Shown piece by piece: positions 34,242-43,343 of a stretch of 64,000 nucleotides of DNA. The notes beneath the pieces are model-generated. The model was not told where the DNA came from. It did no database searches and saw only the letters and a list, made by a program, of their open reading frames with translations. This DNA comes from Emcibacter sp. Its GTDB lineage: Bacteria; Pseudomonadota; Alphaproteobacteria; Sphingomonadales; Emcibacteraceae. Within the stretch, counting starts at the first letter, position 1; every line of letters starts with the position of its first letter. The position numbers and the translations under genes are program-made. The DNA is taken from the NCBI RefSeq assembly GCF_963675455.1, contig NZ_OY776217.1:2714001-2778000 (forward strand), given 5' to 3'.

Positions 34242-34268
34242 CTGGCCCGCTTTTACCAAAACGGGCCA
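34242..34268 (-). terminator. Possible terminator after bamB
   Basis: TGGCCCG and CGGGCCA form a 7-bp stem with a 12-base A/T-rich loop. On the minus strand it is followed by GTTTCTTTT, so it may end bamB transcription before der. The T-run is imperfect. Confidence 0.5.
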
Positions 34269-34294
34269 AAGAATCAATCTGATTATGACATAAC

Positions 34295-35650
34295 TTAGCG
34301 GTAAGCGACTATTTCGCCGTCCTTTGTCATGAAATAGAGTGTGCCGTTGGCAATAATCGGTCCCATTTCCGCGTCATCCGGCAAATCCATGCCGCTGAGC
34401 ACGTCCCCGGTATAGGGTGACAGGGAAACCGCATAACCGTGGGACGAGGTGACCAGAAGGCGGTCACCGGCCAGCAACGGTCCGGCCCAATGTACCGGCT
34501 CGTCCCGGTCGTTGGGGTCTTTATAACGTTCGAGCTGGGTAATCCAGCGCACTTTGCCTTCACGGCGGGTGACACAGACAACCTGGCCTTCGGGTGTCAC
34601 CACAAAGATGAAGTCACCGGCCACCCAGGGGGTATATTGTGAGCCTACATTCTGTTCCCAGATGCGGGTCCCGGTGCGCAAGTCAATGGCGACCATCCGG
34701 CCGGAGTGGCTGACGGCATAAACCTTGTTATCATAGATCACCGGCTCACCATCCACATCACGCAGGCTGGCCATGGCGGTAAGCCTGCCCTGACGGGAAA
34801 GGGTATCCGACCACAGCGTGCGGCCATTTTCCACCCGCATGGCGTAAACTTCGCCGGAACTATAGGCGGAAATCACCGTATTGCCGGTCACCGCCGGGCT
34901 TGCCGCACCGGACAGGCCGGCATTCTCGGAGATCCCGATTTCATTCCACAGAATTTCGCCGGTATTGGCATCCAGGGCATAGGTCTGGTTGTCATGGGTC
35001 AGGGCAAATAACCGTCCGTCCGCATAGGTTGGCGCGCCACGCATGGGAACGCCGGTCTTCGCCTGCCATTTCACAGTACCGTTGGCCGGATCAAGGGCCG
35101 CAATATGGCCGTAGCCGTTTGTCACAAAAAGCGAACCGCTGCCGTAAGCCACACCGCCGCCATAGGCATTCCTGGTGGTTTCACCCTTTTCCCTGAATTC
35201 CTGATCCCACAGTTTCTTCCCGGTTTCCGCATTAAAAGCCGTCACTTTGGACACGGCATCAACCATGAACAGTTTGCCGTCCGCAATCACCGGCATACCG
35301 CCGAGGGCGCGCCTGCCGTTTGACCCTTCGCCGATATCCGTCGACCAGATCTTTACCGGACGGTCAGACAGGGCCGGATGACCGACATAATGTTTCGGAT
35401 TCTGCCCGGCCTGGGGCCAGTCGGCATTTACGGTCGGGGCCGGCAGGGTAATCTGGTAGCTCGCCACCTGGCTGTCGATCTTGAGGTTCTGCTCAAAGGT
35501 CAGAACAGGAATTCGCTCGCCTTCCAGCCGGTTTTTGTCTTTCTTGCCGGAATCACTGCAGGCCGCAAGACCCGCAAACACCAGAACCACACATGATACA
35601 CGAACTGCCGTACGGCCTAGAATGCTGTTGGTTGCCATAAAATATCCCAT
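34295..35650 (-). CDS. bamB: Outer-membrane assembly lipoprotein BamB
   Basis: A PQQ-type beta-propeller lipoprotein of the BAM complex, 451 residues. The lipobox is LAAC, about residue 31, and tryptophan-containing blades such as GKKLWDQEF, GTVKWQAKTG and GEILWNEIG repeat along the chain. The ATG at 35650 has AAGG six bases upstream and starts eight bases after the TPR gene; an ATG at 35638 would give a shorter signal peptide. BamA is encoded separately at 58-60 kb. Confidence 0.92.
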   Translation of the reverse strand: MGYFMATNSILGRTAVRVSCVVLVFAGLAACSDSGKKDKNRLEGERIPVLTFEQNLKIDSQVASYQITLPAPTVNADWPQAGQNPKHYVGHPALSDRPVKIWSTDIGEGSNGRRALGGMPVIADGKLFMVDAVSKVTAFNAETGKKLWDQEFREKGETTRNAYGGGVAYGSGSLFVTNGYGHIAALDPANGTVKWQAKTGVPMRGAPTYADGRLFALTHDNQTYALDANTGEILWNEIGISENAGLSGAASPAVTGNTVISAYSSGEVYAMRVENGRTLWSDTLSRQGRLTAMASLRDVDGEPVIYDNKVYAVSHSGRMVAIDLRTGTRIWEQNVGSQYTPWVAGDFIFVVTPEGQVVCVTRREGKVRWITQLERYKDPNDRDEPVHWAGPLLAGDRLLVTSSHGYAVSLSPYTGDVLSGMDLPDDAEMGPIIANGTLYFMTKDGEIVAYR

Positions 35651-35658
35651 TATCTGCC

Positions 35659-36303
35659 TTATTCAATGACTGTTATAAGCTGGTCAGCCCGGAATTTCAC
35701 CTGTTCCGGTGTTTCCAGGTCTTCACTGAGGTCACGCAGAAGTCCGCGGGCCTTTTCGATATCGCCGTTCTGGATCGCTGACATGGCCAGCAGTTCCCGG
35801 GCCAGATAGCGCATTTGATTGCCCCGCTCCAGCAACGGTTCAAGACGGGCAGTGGTTTCCTCGTAGGTGGCCTCGTCCATCAGGATGGTCGCCGCCTGCA
35901 GGCTGGCAAGGTCGCGGTAAAAATCACCGATGTCGGTGTTTTTCGACATTTTATCCAGCACCCCGACGGCCAGAGACTTGTCCCCGTTCTGCAGATGCAG
36001 TTCCGCCTGTTTCATGGCAGAAAGGATTTCATAACCGGGCACGTCCTTGTCGGAAAGCGCCGACAGCACGGCCATCGCCTGCTGCTGGTTGCCGGATTCA
36101 ATATTTTCCAGGGCGGCAGCATATTGACTGGCCACGTCCAGATATTTGCTCTCTGTGTATTTTTTATATCCCTGTGTTGCCGCGACAAAAAGGACAATCG
36201 CGACGGCGACAGCAATGACATATTTACCGTATTTTTTCCAAAGGCTGGCAAGCTGGTGGTGACGTAGATCTTCGTCTACTTCCCGAATAAATTCCTCAGA
36301 CAA
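35659..36303 (-). CDS. Membrane-anchored TPR-like protein (YfgM-like)
   Basis: A 214-residue protein with a short cytosolic head (SEEFIREVDEDLR), one transmembrane helix (about 28-45) and a periplasmic TPR-like helical domain. This layout and its place next to bamB and der match YfgM, an ancillary factor of the Sec/BAM pathway. The start is TTG, chosen because AGGAG lies seven bases upstream and no ATG fits. Confidence 0.85.
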   Translation of the reverse strand: MSEEFIREVDEDLRHHQLASLWKKYGKYVIAVAVAIVLFVAATQGYKKYTESKYLDVASQYAAALENIESGNQQQAMAVLSALSDKDVPGYEILSAMKQAELHLQNGDKSLAVGVLDKMSKNTDIGDFYRDLASLQAATILMDEATYEETTARLEPLLERGNQMRYLARELLAMSAIQNGDIEKARGLLRDLSEDLETPEQVKFRADQLITVIE

Positions 36304-36425
36304 TCAGGCTCTCCTGTTCCAAATAAATTGGACTAAATATTTAATCAGCGGACAAGATAGCCCGCCTTTCCCCATAAGGCAACGCGCAATAGAAAACAGC
36401 ATGAAAAAGTGTCAGGAATTCGACG

Positions 36426-37250
36426 TCACTTTTCAGGTTTCATGGCATAGGTATGTTCTGTGGCCGGGAACGTCCGTGATTTGACGTCCTCGGCATATTT
36501 TCCAACAGCCTCGTCAATCATTTTACCCATTTCCGCATAACGCTTGACGAACTTGGGATTACCCGGGAACAGGCCGAGCATATCTTCGGTTACCAGGATC
36601 TGGCCGTCGCAATATTTGCCGGCGCCGATGCCGATGGTCGGGATATCCAGTTCCTCGGTGATTTTTTTCGCCAGCGGCTCGGTAACCCCTTCCAGCACAA
36701 CGGCAAAGGCGCCGGCTTCCTGCACGGCAAAGGCATCGTCGAGGATCGGGCCCCAGCTTTCTTCCGTCCTTCCTTGCGCGATATAGCCGCCCATCACATT
36801 CACCGCCTGGGGTTTCAGGCCGATATGGGCCAGAACCGCTACCTTGCGGTCGGTCAGATACTGAATGGTTTCGGCCATCTCCACACCGCCTTCAAGCTTG
36901 ACGGCGGCGCAACCTGTTTCCTTGATCGCATGCGCCGCGTTATGAAAGGCTGCTTCCGGGCTTTCCTCATAGGACCCGAAGGGCAGATCCAGGATCACCA
37001 TGGCATTGGTCGAGCCGCGCATCACCGCCTTGGTATGCTCGATCATAATGTCCAGGGTCATGCCTGTAGTGCTTTCAAAGCCGTAAAGCACCATATCGAG
37101 GCTGTCACCGACCAGCAGGAAATCCACGTGATCATCCAGCCAGTTAGCCATCGGCGCCGTATAGGCAGTCAGGGAAACAATGGGACGATCCCCCTTCAGC
37201 TTGGCAATATCCCTTACGGTTTTGCGTTTTGCTTTATGATCTGCATACAT
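36426..37250 (-). CDS. panB: 3-methyl-2-oxobutanoate hydroxymethyltransferase
   Basis: First committed step of pantothenate synthesis, using methylene-tetrahydrofolate. The 274-residue protein has the family sequences VGDSLDMVLYG (about 47-57) with its metal-binding Asp, and GIGAGKYCDGQILV near 207-220. It stands alone; panC is not adjacent. Confidence 0.96.
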   Translation of the reverse strand: MYADHKAKRKTVRDIAKLKGDRPIVSLTAYTAPMANWLDDHVDFLLVGDSLDMVLYGFESTTGMTLDIMIEHTKAVMRGSTNAMVILDLPFGSYEESPEAAFHNAAHAIKETGCAAVKLEGGVEMAETIQYLTDRKVAVLAHIGLKPQAVNVMGGYIAQGRTEESWGPILDDAFAVQEAGAFAVVLEGVTEPLAKKITEELDIPTIGIGAGKYCDGQILVTEDMLGLFPGNPKFVKRYAEMGKMIDEAVGKYAEDVKSRTFPATEHTYAMKPEK

Positions 37251-37336
37251 GGTCTTCTCCTCGGCATATCACTCATGTCGCAATTATTATTTTACAGGAA
37301 ATGTTTCTAGCATTCTTTGAGCAGGCGCACAAAAGA

Positions 37337-38074
37337 TTATTCAGGAGCAGTGAGGGCAAAATCAGTCTTGTAAAGAAGCTTCCGGGTCAATAAAGCAAGC
37401 GAGCATATCTGCCTGCCATCCTGATCAAAATTTTCTGGCGCCAGATAGGCCTGAAATGCATTTTCCAGTTCCGGCCATTCCTTGTCGATAACGGCAAACC
37501 ATGCAGTATCCCGGTTCCGCCCCTTGCTCACCAGAGCCTGACGGAAGATGCCTTCATAGGAAAAGCCGAGCCTCTGTGCCGCCCTACGGGACGCCAGGTT
37601 GAGGGAATTACATTTCCATTCATAACGACGGTAGCCGGCTTCAAAGGCCCATTTCATCATAAGGAACATGGCCTCGGTAGCGGCGACGGTTTTCTGAAGC
37701 TTTGGGGAAAAGCAGAGATGCCCCACTTCCAATGAGCCGGCCCGGGGTGTGATGCGCATGAAACTCGCCACACCGCAAAACTCGCCGCTATCTTTTCTCT
37801 GGATGGCGAGGCAAAAGGGGTCTGATTTGCCCTCCATGGATTTCACCCATTTAAGATAGTCATCCAAAGAGGCAAATGGCCCATATGCCAGGTAATCCCA
37901 AATCCCGCCCTCTCTATCCAGGCTATTCGCCTGAAAGAGCTGTTCTGCGTGTATTTCGGCAGAAAGTGGCTGAAGGGAGACATATTCTCCCTCCAGTTTC
38001 AGATTACTGGATGGCGCAGGAGGAGGTGACCAGTTCTCGACAGGTTCCCCCAGCTTCCTATTCTCATCAGTCAT
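37337..38074 (-). CDS. GNAT family N-acetyltransferase (RimJ/RimL type)
   Basis: A 245-residue protein with the GNAT_3/RimL fold: beta strands around EGEYVSLQPLS, a QRKDSGEFCGVAS core and the C-terminal RAAQRLGFSYEGIFRQAL motif typical of acetyl-CoA-binding RimJ/RimL proteins. The ATG at 38074 overlaps the guaA stop by one base (TAATG), favoured over an in-frame GTG at 38083. The substrate is not known. Confidence 0.85.
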   Translation of the reverse strand: MTDENRKLGEPVENWSPPPAPSSNLKLEGEYVSLQPLSAEIHAEQLFQANSLDREGGIWDYLAYGPFASLDDYLKWVKSMEGKSDPFCLAIQRKDSGEFCGVASFMRITPRAGSLEVGHLCFSPKLQKTVAATEAMFLMMKWAFEAGYRRYEWKCNSLNLASRRAAQRLGFSYEGIFRQALVSKGRNRDTAWFAVIDKEWPELENAFQAYLAPENFDQDGRQICSLALLTRKLLYKTDFALTAPE

Positions 38075-39621
38075 TATTCCCACTCGATGGTTCCCGGAGG
38101 CTTGGAGGTAATGTCATAGACAACCCGGTTGATGCCCCTGACCTCGTTGATGATCCGGGTGGAAACCCGGGACAGGAACTCGTGATCGAAATGATAATAG
38201 TCCGCCGTCATGCCGTCGGTCGAGGTTACCGCCCGCAGCGCGCAGACATATTCATACGTCCGCTCATCTCCCATCACACCAACGGTTCGCACCGGCAAAA
38301 GCACGGCAAAGGCCTGCCAGATGGCATCATAGAGCCCCGCATTACGAATTTCCTGCAGGTAAATACTGTCTGCCTTGCGCAGGATGTCGCATTTTTCCTC
38401 TGTAATGTCGCCGGGAATTCGGATCGCAAGACCCGGACCCGGGAACGGATGACGACCAATGAAGCTGTCCGGCAGCCCGAGTTCGCGGCCGAGAACGCGG
38501 ACTTCATCCTTGAACAGCTCACGCAGCGGCTCGACCAGCGCCATATTCATGCGCTCCGGCAGGCCGCCAACATTATGGTGTGATTTAATAGTTACGCTCG
38601 GGCCGCCGGTGAAGGATACGCTTTCAATCACGTCGGGATAGAGCGTCCCCTGGGCCAGGAAATCGGCGCCGCCAATTTTTCTGGCCTCTTCCTCGAACAC
38701 ATCGATGAACAGGCCGCCGATAATCTTGCGTTTCTTTTCCGGATCACTCACCCCATCCAGCTTGCCGAGGAACATATCGCTGGCATCCTTGTGAATGAGG
38801 TGAATATTATAATGATCCCGGAACAGGGTCACCACTTCATCGGCTTCGTTGGCGCGCATCAGGCCATGATCGACAAACACACAGGTCAGCTGGTCGCCAA
38901 TGGCTTCATGAAGAAGGACGGCTACAACGGAACTGTCCACACCGCCGGACAGGCCGCAGATGACCCGGCCGCTGCCGACCTGGGCACGTACGGTTTCAAT
39001 GGCAGTTTCCTTAAAGGAAGCCATAGTCCAGTCACCGGCACAGCCGCAGATGTTATGAACAAAGTTGGACAGCAGCTTCGCCCCATCTGGCGTATGAACC
39101 ACTTCCGGATGGAACTGAACCGCGTAAAAACGCTTTTCTTCATTGGCAATGGCCGCATAAGGGGCATTGTCGCTGACACCGATCACATGGAAGCCTTCCG
39201 GCAGGGCCACCACCCGGTCGCCGTGGCTCATCCAGACCTGGTGTTTTTCACCTTTGTTCCAGACGCCGTCAAACAGCTTGCAGTCTTCGATGATATCAAG
39301 GAAAGCGCGGCCGAATTCCCGTTCGTCGGAGCTTTCCACCTTACCGCCAAGCTGCTCGCACATGGTCTGCTCACCGTAGCAGATACCAAGAACAGGCAGT
39401 CCCATGGTAAAGACCTTTTCCGGGGCTCTTGGCGTATCAATGCCGGTCACACTGTTTGGACCGCCGGACAGGATAATACCGGCCGGATCAAAGTCCTCCA
39501 GCGCCTCTTCCGCCTTGTTGAACGGGACGATTTCCGAATAAACGCCACTTTCCCGAACCCGGCGGGCAATCAGCTGGGTCACCTGGGAGCCAAAATCAAT
39601 GATTAGAATACGGTCTGTCAT
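38074..39621 (-). CDS. guaA: GMP synthase (glutamine-hydrolysing)
   Basis: Makes GMP from XMP. The 515-residue protein has a class I amidotransferase domain with Cys81 (GICYGEQ), His171 and Glu173, an ATP pyrophosphatase P-loop SGGVDSS at 225-231 and the C-terminal dimerisation domain ending TIEWE. guaB lies 1.4 kb upstream on the same strand, separated by rsmB. Confidence 0.97.
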   Translation of the reverse strand: MTDRILIIDFGSQVTQLIARRVRESGVYSEIVPFNKAEEALEDFDPAGIILSGGPNSVTGIDTPRAPEKVFTMGLPVLGICYGEQTMCEQLGGKVESSDEREFGRAFLDIIEDCKLFDGVWNKGEKHQVWMSHGDRVVALPEGFHVIGVSDNAPYAAIANEEKRFYAVQFHPEVVHTPDGAKLLSNFVHNICGCAGDWTMASFKETAIETVRAQVGSGRVICGLSGGVDSSVVAVLLHEAIGDQLTCVFVDHGLMRANEADEVVTLFRDHYNIHLIHKDASDMFLGKLDGVSDPEKKRKIIGGLFIDVFEEEARKIGGADFLAQGTLYPDVIESVSFTGGPSVTIKSHHNVGGLPERMNMALVEPLRELFKDEVRVLGRELGLPDSFIGRHPFPGPGLAIRIPGDITEEKCDILRKADSIYLQEIRNAGLYDAIWQAFAVLLPVRTVGVMGDERTYEYVCALRAVTSTDGMTADYYHFDHEFLSRVSTRIINEVRGINRVVYDITSKPPGTIEWE

Positions 39622-39696
39622 GGACGAAAAATACCCTTTGTTCCATGGCTTGTCCAGCCGATTGTCCTGCCCCTGACCGGGGCTTCAGGCGACTGT

Positions 39697-40986
39697 TCAA
39701 GCCCTCCTTTCCAGTATGGCGACGAAGAAACCGTCGCAACCATGTTTGTGCGGGGCAAGCTGCAGCGTCCCGGGCAAGCGGGACAGGGACTGCGGGCATT
39801 CCCCCCTGATAAAATCCTTGTAATCGCGCAGCCCTGCCTCGGGCGCGGCCTTCAAAAACGCTTCAATCTGCCGTTCATTTTCCTCGGGGAATAATGAACA
39901 GGTCATATAGATCAGCCGGCCGCCCTTTTTCACATAGGGCCAGACCTCGGCCAGCAGTTCCTTCTGTGTTCTCACATATTCGGCAAGCTGGTCTTCGTTA
40001 AGACGCCATTTGCTTTCAGGGTTGCGCCGCCAGGTGCCGGATCCGCTGCAGGGAACATCAAGGAGAAGCCGGTCTATCCGGCCGCCATGTTCTTCAAGCT
40101 GTTTTTCCCGTTTCGCTGCACTGTGACCCAGAAGTATAGTCTGGATGACATGGGCCCCGGCCCGTTTGGCCCGGGGTTTCAGATCATTGAGACGGCTCTT
40201 GCTGACATCAAGGGCATAAATCTGCCCCTTGTTCTGCATGAAGGCGGCGGCGGCCAGGGTCTTTCCCCCTGCCCCGGCACAATAATCCATCACCTGCTGC
40301 CCCGGCTGAATATCGGCAAGCTCAACGGCCAACTGGGCGGCTTCATCCTGAATTTCCACCAGCCCGTTTTTATAGATCGGCAGGTCCCGAAGCTGCACCT
40401 GGTCTTCCAGATTAAGGCAGGTCGTAGCCCATTGCCCTTCCGTGCAGGAAATTTCTTTCTCCTGAAGGGTTTTCGCAACCTCGGCCTTAGTGCCTTTCTG
40501 GAAGTTCACCCGCACACCCACTGGCGCACGTTCGTTCAATGACGTCATGGCGTCGGCAAGGCCGTCGCCAAAGCGGTCCTCAAGGGTTTTTTCCATCCAG
40601 TCCGGATACAGCACGTCTTCGAAAGGCGTGGCGGAGATCTTTTCGAGAAACGCCTCTTCGTCCACAGACAGGGCATCCGGCCCGTGGGTCTGGCCGGAAA
40701 ACAGGTTCCGGACGTCCGTCTCCTCCTGGGACTGAATATACAGAAGCCCGGCGATGACCATCCTGCGGGAGGAAAATTCCCCTACACTATTCAGCAGTCC
40801 ACCCCAGTGACGGATGATCTGGTAATATAGCCCTGATATGGCCCGCCGGTCTTTTGACCCGGCATAGCGGCGGCCCTGAAAATACTGGCGCAGAATGACG
40901 TCCGCTGACGCACCGCCTTCGGAAAAACTGTGCGCGAGCCGGTCAAGAAGTTCGACAACCGACTGAATTCTTGCTGCGTCAATCAT
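39697..40986 (-). CDS. rsmB: RsmB-type rRNA (cytosine-C5) methyltransferase
   Basis: A NOL1/NOP2/Sun-family methyltransferase, 429 residues. An N-terminal NusB-like helical region (about 1-130) precedes the SAM domain. DYCAGAGGKTL, LDVPCSGSGTWRRNPE and TCSLFPEENE mark SAM binding and the two catalytic cysteines. It sits between guaB and guaA, as in related genomes. RsmB targets C967 of 16S rRNA in E. coli; the target here is inferred. Confidence 0.88.
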   Translation of the reverse strand: MIDAARIQSVVELLDRLAHSFSEGGASADVILRQYFQGRRYAGSKDRRAISGLYYQIIRHWGGLLNSVGEFSSRRMVIAGLLYIQSQEETDVRNLFSGQTHGPDALSVDEEAFLEKISATPFEDVLYPDWMEKTLEDRFGDGLADAMTSLNERAPVGVRVNFQKGTKAEVAKTLQEKEISCTEGQWATTCLNLEDQVQLRDLPIYKNGLVEIQDEAAQLAVELADIQPGQQVMDYCAGAGGKTLAAAAFMQNKGQIYALDVSKSRLNDLKPRAKRAGAHVIQTILLGHSAAKREKQLEEHGGRIDRLLLDVPCSGSGTWRRNPESKWRLNEDQLAEYVRTQKELLAEVWPYVKKGGRLIYMTCSLFPEENERQIEAFLKAAPEAGLRDYKDFIRGECPQSLSRLPGTLQLAPHKHGCDGFFVAILERRA

Positions 40987-41012
40987 ATATGTCCCGATCT
41001 ATTGGGCCCAGA

Positions 41013-42473
41013 TTACTGGGAAGGATAGTTTGGAGATTCCCGCGTGATGGTCACGTCATGTACATGACTTTCCCTAAGTCCCGCATTGGAAATCTTCACG
41101 AATGTGGCCCGCTTGTGCAGGTCCGGCACCGTGGCGCTGCCCGTATAGCCCATCGCTGCCCGAAGACCGCCGACAAGCTGGTGAATCATCGCGCCGACCG
41201 GACCCTTGAACGGCACCTGTCCCTCAATACCTTCCGGTACAAGTTTCAGGTTATCCTGGACTTCCTGCTGGAAATAACGGTCTGCGGAGCCCCGCGCCAT
41301 GGCGCCAAGGGATCCCATGCCGCGATAGGACTTGTAAGAACGTCCCTTATAAAGGAATACCTCACCGGGGGATTCCTCGGTACCGGCCAGAAGCGAGCCG
41401 ATCATGACCGTGTTGGCGCCTGCGGCAATGGCCTTGGCGATGTCGCCGGAAGTTTTCAGACCGCCGTCGCCGATGATGGGAACGCCGGCCTTGCGGGCGA
41501 CTGACACAGAATCCATAATTGCCGTCAGCTGCGGCACGCCGACACCGGCCACCACGCGGGTGGTACATATGGAGCCCGGGCCGATACCGACCTTGACCGC
41601 ATCCACACCGGCATCAATCAGGGCCTGCGTGCCGTCCGCTGTGGCGACGTTACCGCCAACCACCTGGATATGGCTGTATTCTCTCTTGATCCGGGCAACC
41701 GCATCAAGAACACCATTGTTGTGACCATGGGCAGTGTCCACCACCACAAGATCCACACCGGCATCGATCAGGGCCTGCGTACGCTCGTATCCGGCATCGC
41801 CCACGGAGGTCGCTGCACCGACCCGAAGGCGGCCTTCCTCATCCTTGCAGGCATTGGGATGGGTTTTGGCTTTTTCAATGTCCTTGACGGTAATCAGGCC
41901 GATACAGCGGTAGTTATCATCCACAACCAGGATCTTTTCGATCCGATGTGTATGCAGAAGCGCCTTGGCCTCATCCATGGTCACACCCGGGCGGACCGTG
42001 ATCAGGTTTTCCTTCGTCATAAGTTCGCTGACCGGCTGCTTCATATTGGTGGCGAAGCGGACATCCCGGTTGGTGATGACGCCAACCAGCTTGCCGTTGC
42101 TGCGTTCGACCACCGGGACACCGGATATCTTGTTGTCCACCATCAACTGCAGGGTTTCAGCCAGGGTATTGTCCGGAAAAATGGTGACCGGGTTGACCAC
42201 CATGCCGGATTCATATTTTTTAACCAGACGGACTTGTTCGGCCTGTTCTGCATCGGAATAGTTTTTGTGAATAATACCGATGCCGCCGGCCTGGGCCATG
42301 GCGATGGCCATCGGGGCCTCGGTCACTGTATCCATGGCCGCTGCGACCAGGGGAATATTCAGGGTAATATTGCGTGTCATCTGCGTCTGCACATTGACCT
42401 GCGCCGGCAGGACGTCGGACGCCTGCGGGACAAGAAGAACATCGTCAAATGTGAGAGCTTCGCGGATCGTCAT
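41013..42473 (-). CDS. guaB: Inosine-5'-monophosphate dehydrogenase
   Basis: Oxidises IMP to XMP, the step before guaA. The 486-residue protein has the TIM-barrel catalytic domain with Cys303 in GPGSICTTR and two CBS domains inserted at about 92-200. Divergent from nothing; rlmE lies 160 bases upstream on the same strand. A GCCAAT/ATTGGC inverted repeat lies at 42539-42560 upstream of the start. Confidence 0.97.
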   Translation of the reverse strand: MTIREALTFDDVLLVPQASDVLPAQVNVQTQMTRNITLNIPLVAAAMDTVTEAPMAIAMAQAGGIGIIHKNYSDAEQAEQVRLVKKYESGMVVNPVTIFPDNTLAETLQLMVDNKISGVPVVERSNGKLVGVITNRDVRFATNMKQPVSELMTKENLITVRPGVTMDEAKALLHTHRIEKILVVDDNYRCIGLITVKDIEKAKTHPNACKDEEGRLRVGAATSVGDAGYERTQALIDAGVDLVVVDTAHGHNNGVLDAVARIKREYSHIQVVGGNVATADGTQALIDAGVDAVKVGIGPGSICTTRVVAGVGVPQLTAIMDSVSVARKAGVPIIGDGGLKTSGDIAKAIAAGANTVMIGSLLAGTEESPGEVFLYKGRSYKSYRGMGSLGAMARGSADRYFQQEVQDNLKLVPEGIEGQVPFKGPVGAMIHQLVGGLRAAMGYTGSATVPDLHKRATFVKISNAGLRESHVHDVTITRESPNYPSQ

Positions 42474-42632
42474 CGTTATTCCTAACTTGGCTGAGATTTT
42501 TATAAAAAAACCCCCTCTTGGCAGGAATATGTATCATTGCCAATTGGTTCGGGTATTGGCCTTGGGTAAATATCAGCAATTCCGCCAAAGGTCAAAAGGG
42601 AAATCACGTAGCAGCCATTTTATGCAAAATAG

Positions 42633-43343
42633 CTAGCCCCGGAAGCCCATGGCCACCAGATAGGTCTCAGGCGAGCCGGTGCGGCTGGCGGGCGGTTTAT
42701 AGTGGCGGATTGTGTCAAACCGGCCCTTGATGCGGTCCAGAAGTTCGTTATTGGTGCCGCCGGCAAACACCTTGGCGACAAAAGCGCCGCCGGGTTTCAG
42801 GACGTCTTCGGCAAAATAATAGGCCGCTTCCACCAGCGCCATGGTCCGTATATGGTCTGTTTCCTTGTGGCCGGTCGTCGGCGCCGCCATGTCGCTGAGC
42901 ACCACATCGGCCTGTCCGTTGATCAGGTTGGAAAGCTCCTTCTCTGCCGCTTCGGACAGAAAATCCATTTCCAGAATGGTGGCGCCCGCAACAGGTTCCA
43001 TCGGAAGGATATCTATACCGACAACAACCGCATCTTTAGGACAGCGTTTCATCACCACCTGGGTCCAGCCCCCGGGGGCTGCGCCAAGGTCGACAATCGT
43101 GCGGGCGTTTTTAAGGAAATGAAACTTTTCGTCAATTTCGATCAGCTTGTACGCCGCACGGGAACGGTATCCCTCTTTCCGGGCAGCAGCCACATAGGGG
43201 TCGTTCAATTGACGCTGCAGCCAGCGGGTGGAGGACAGCTTGCGCCCCCGGGCTGTATGCACACGTTCTTTCTTGCCGCTGGTGATACCGTGGCCTGAGA
43301 TTTTACGCTCTTTGCCGGTTCTGGTCAGCTTGGGCCGTTTCAT
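42633..43343 (-). CDS. rlmE: 23S rRNA (uridine2552-2'-O)-methyltransferase
   Basis: A 236-residue FtsJ/RrmJ methyltransferase. The core has YRSRAAYKLIEID (first catalytic Lys), VDLGAAPGGWTQV for SAM, VLSDMAAPTTG (Asp) and GGAFVAKVFAG (second Lys). A basic N-terminus (about 1-45) precedes it. Its start overlaps the ppx/gppA stop by four bases. Confidence 0.95.
   Translation of the reverse strand: MKRPKLTRTGKERKISGHGITSGKKERVHTARGRKLSSTRWLQRQLNDPYVAAARKEGYRSRAAYKLIEIDEKFHFLKNARTIVDLGAAPGGWTQVVMKRCPKDAVVVGIDILPMEPVAGATILEMDFLSEAAEKELSNLINGQADVVLSDMAAPTTGHKETDHIRTMALVEAAYYFAEDVLKPGGAFVAKVFAGGTNNELLDRIKGRFDTIRHYKPPASRTGSPETYLVAMGFRG

Noticed and set aside
42539..42560. GCCAAT/ATTGGC repeat as a terminator for rlmE
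   Set aside because: No T-run follows on the minus strand and the loop is long; at most it is a weak operator-like repeat before guaB.
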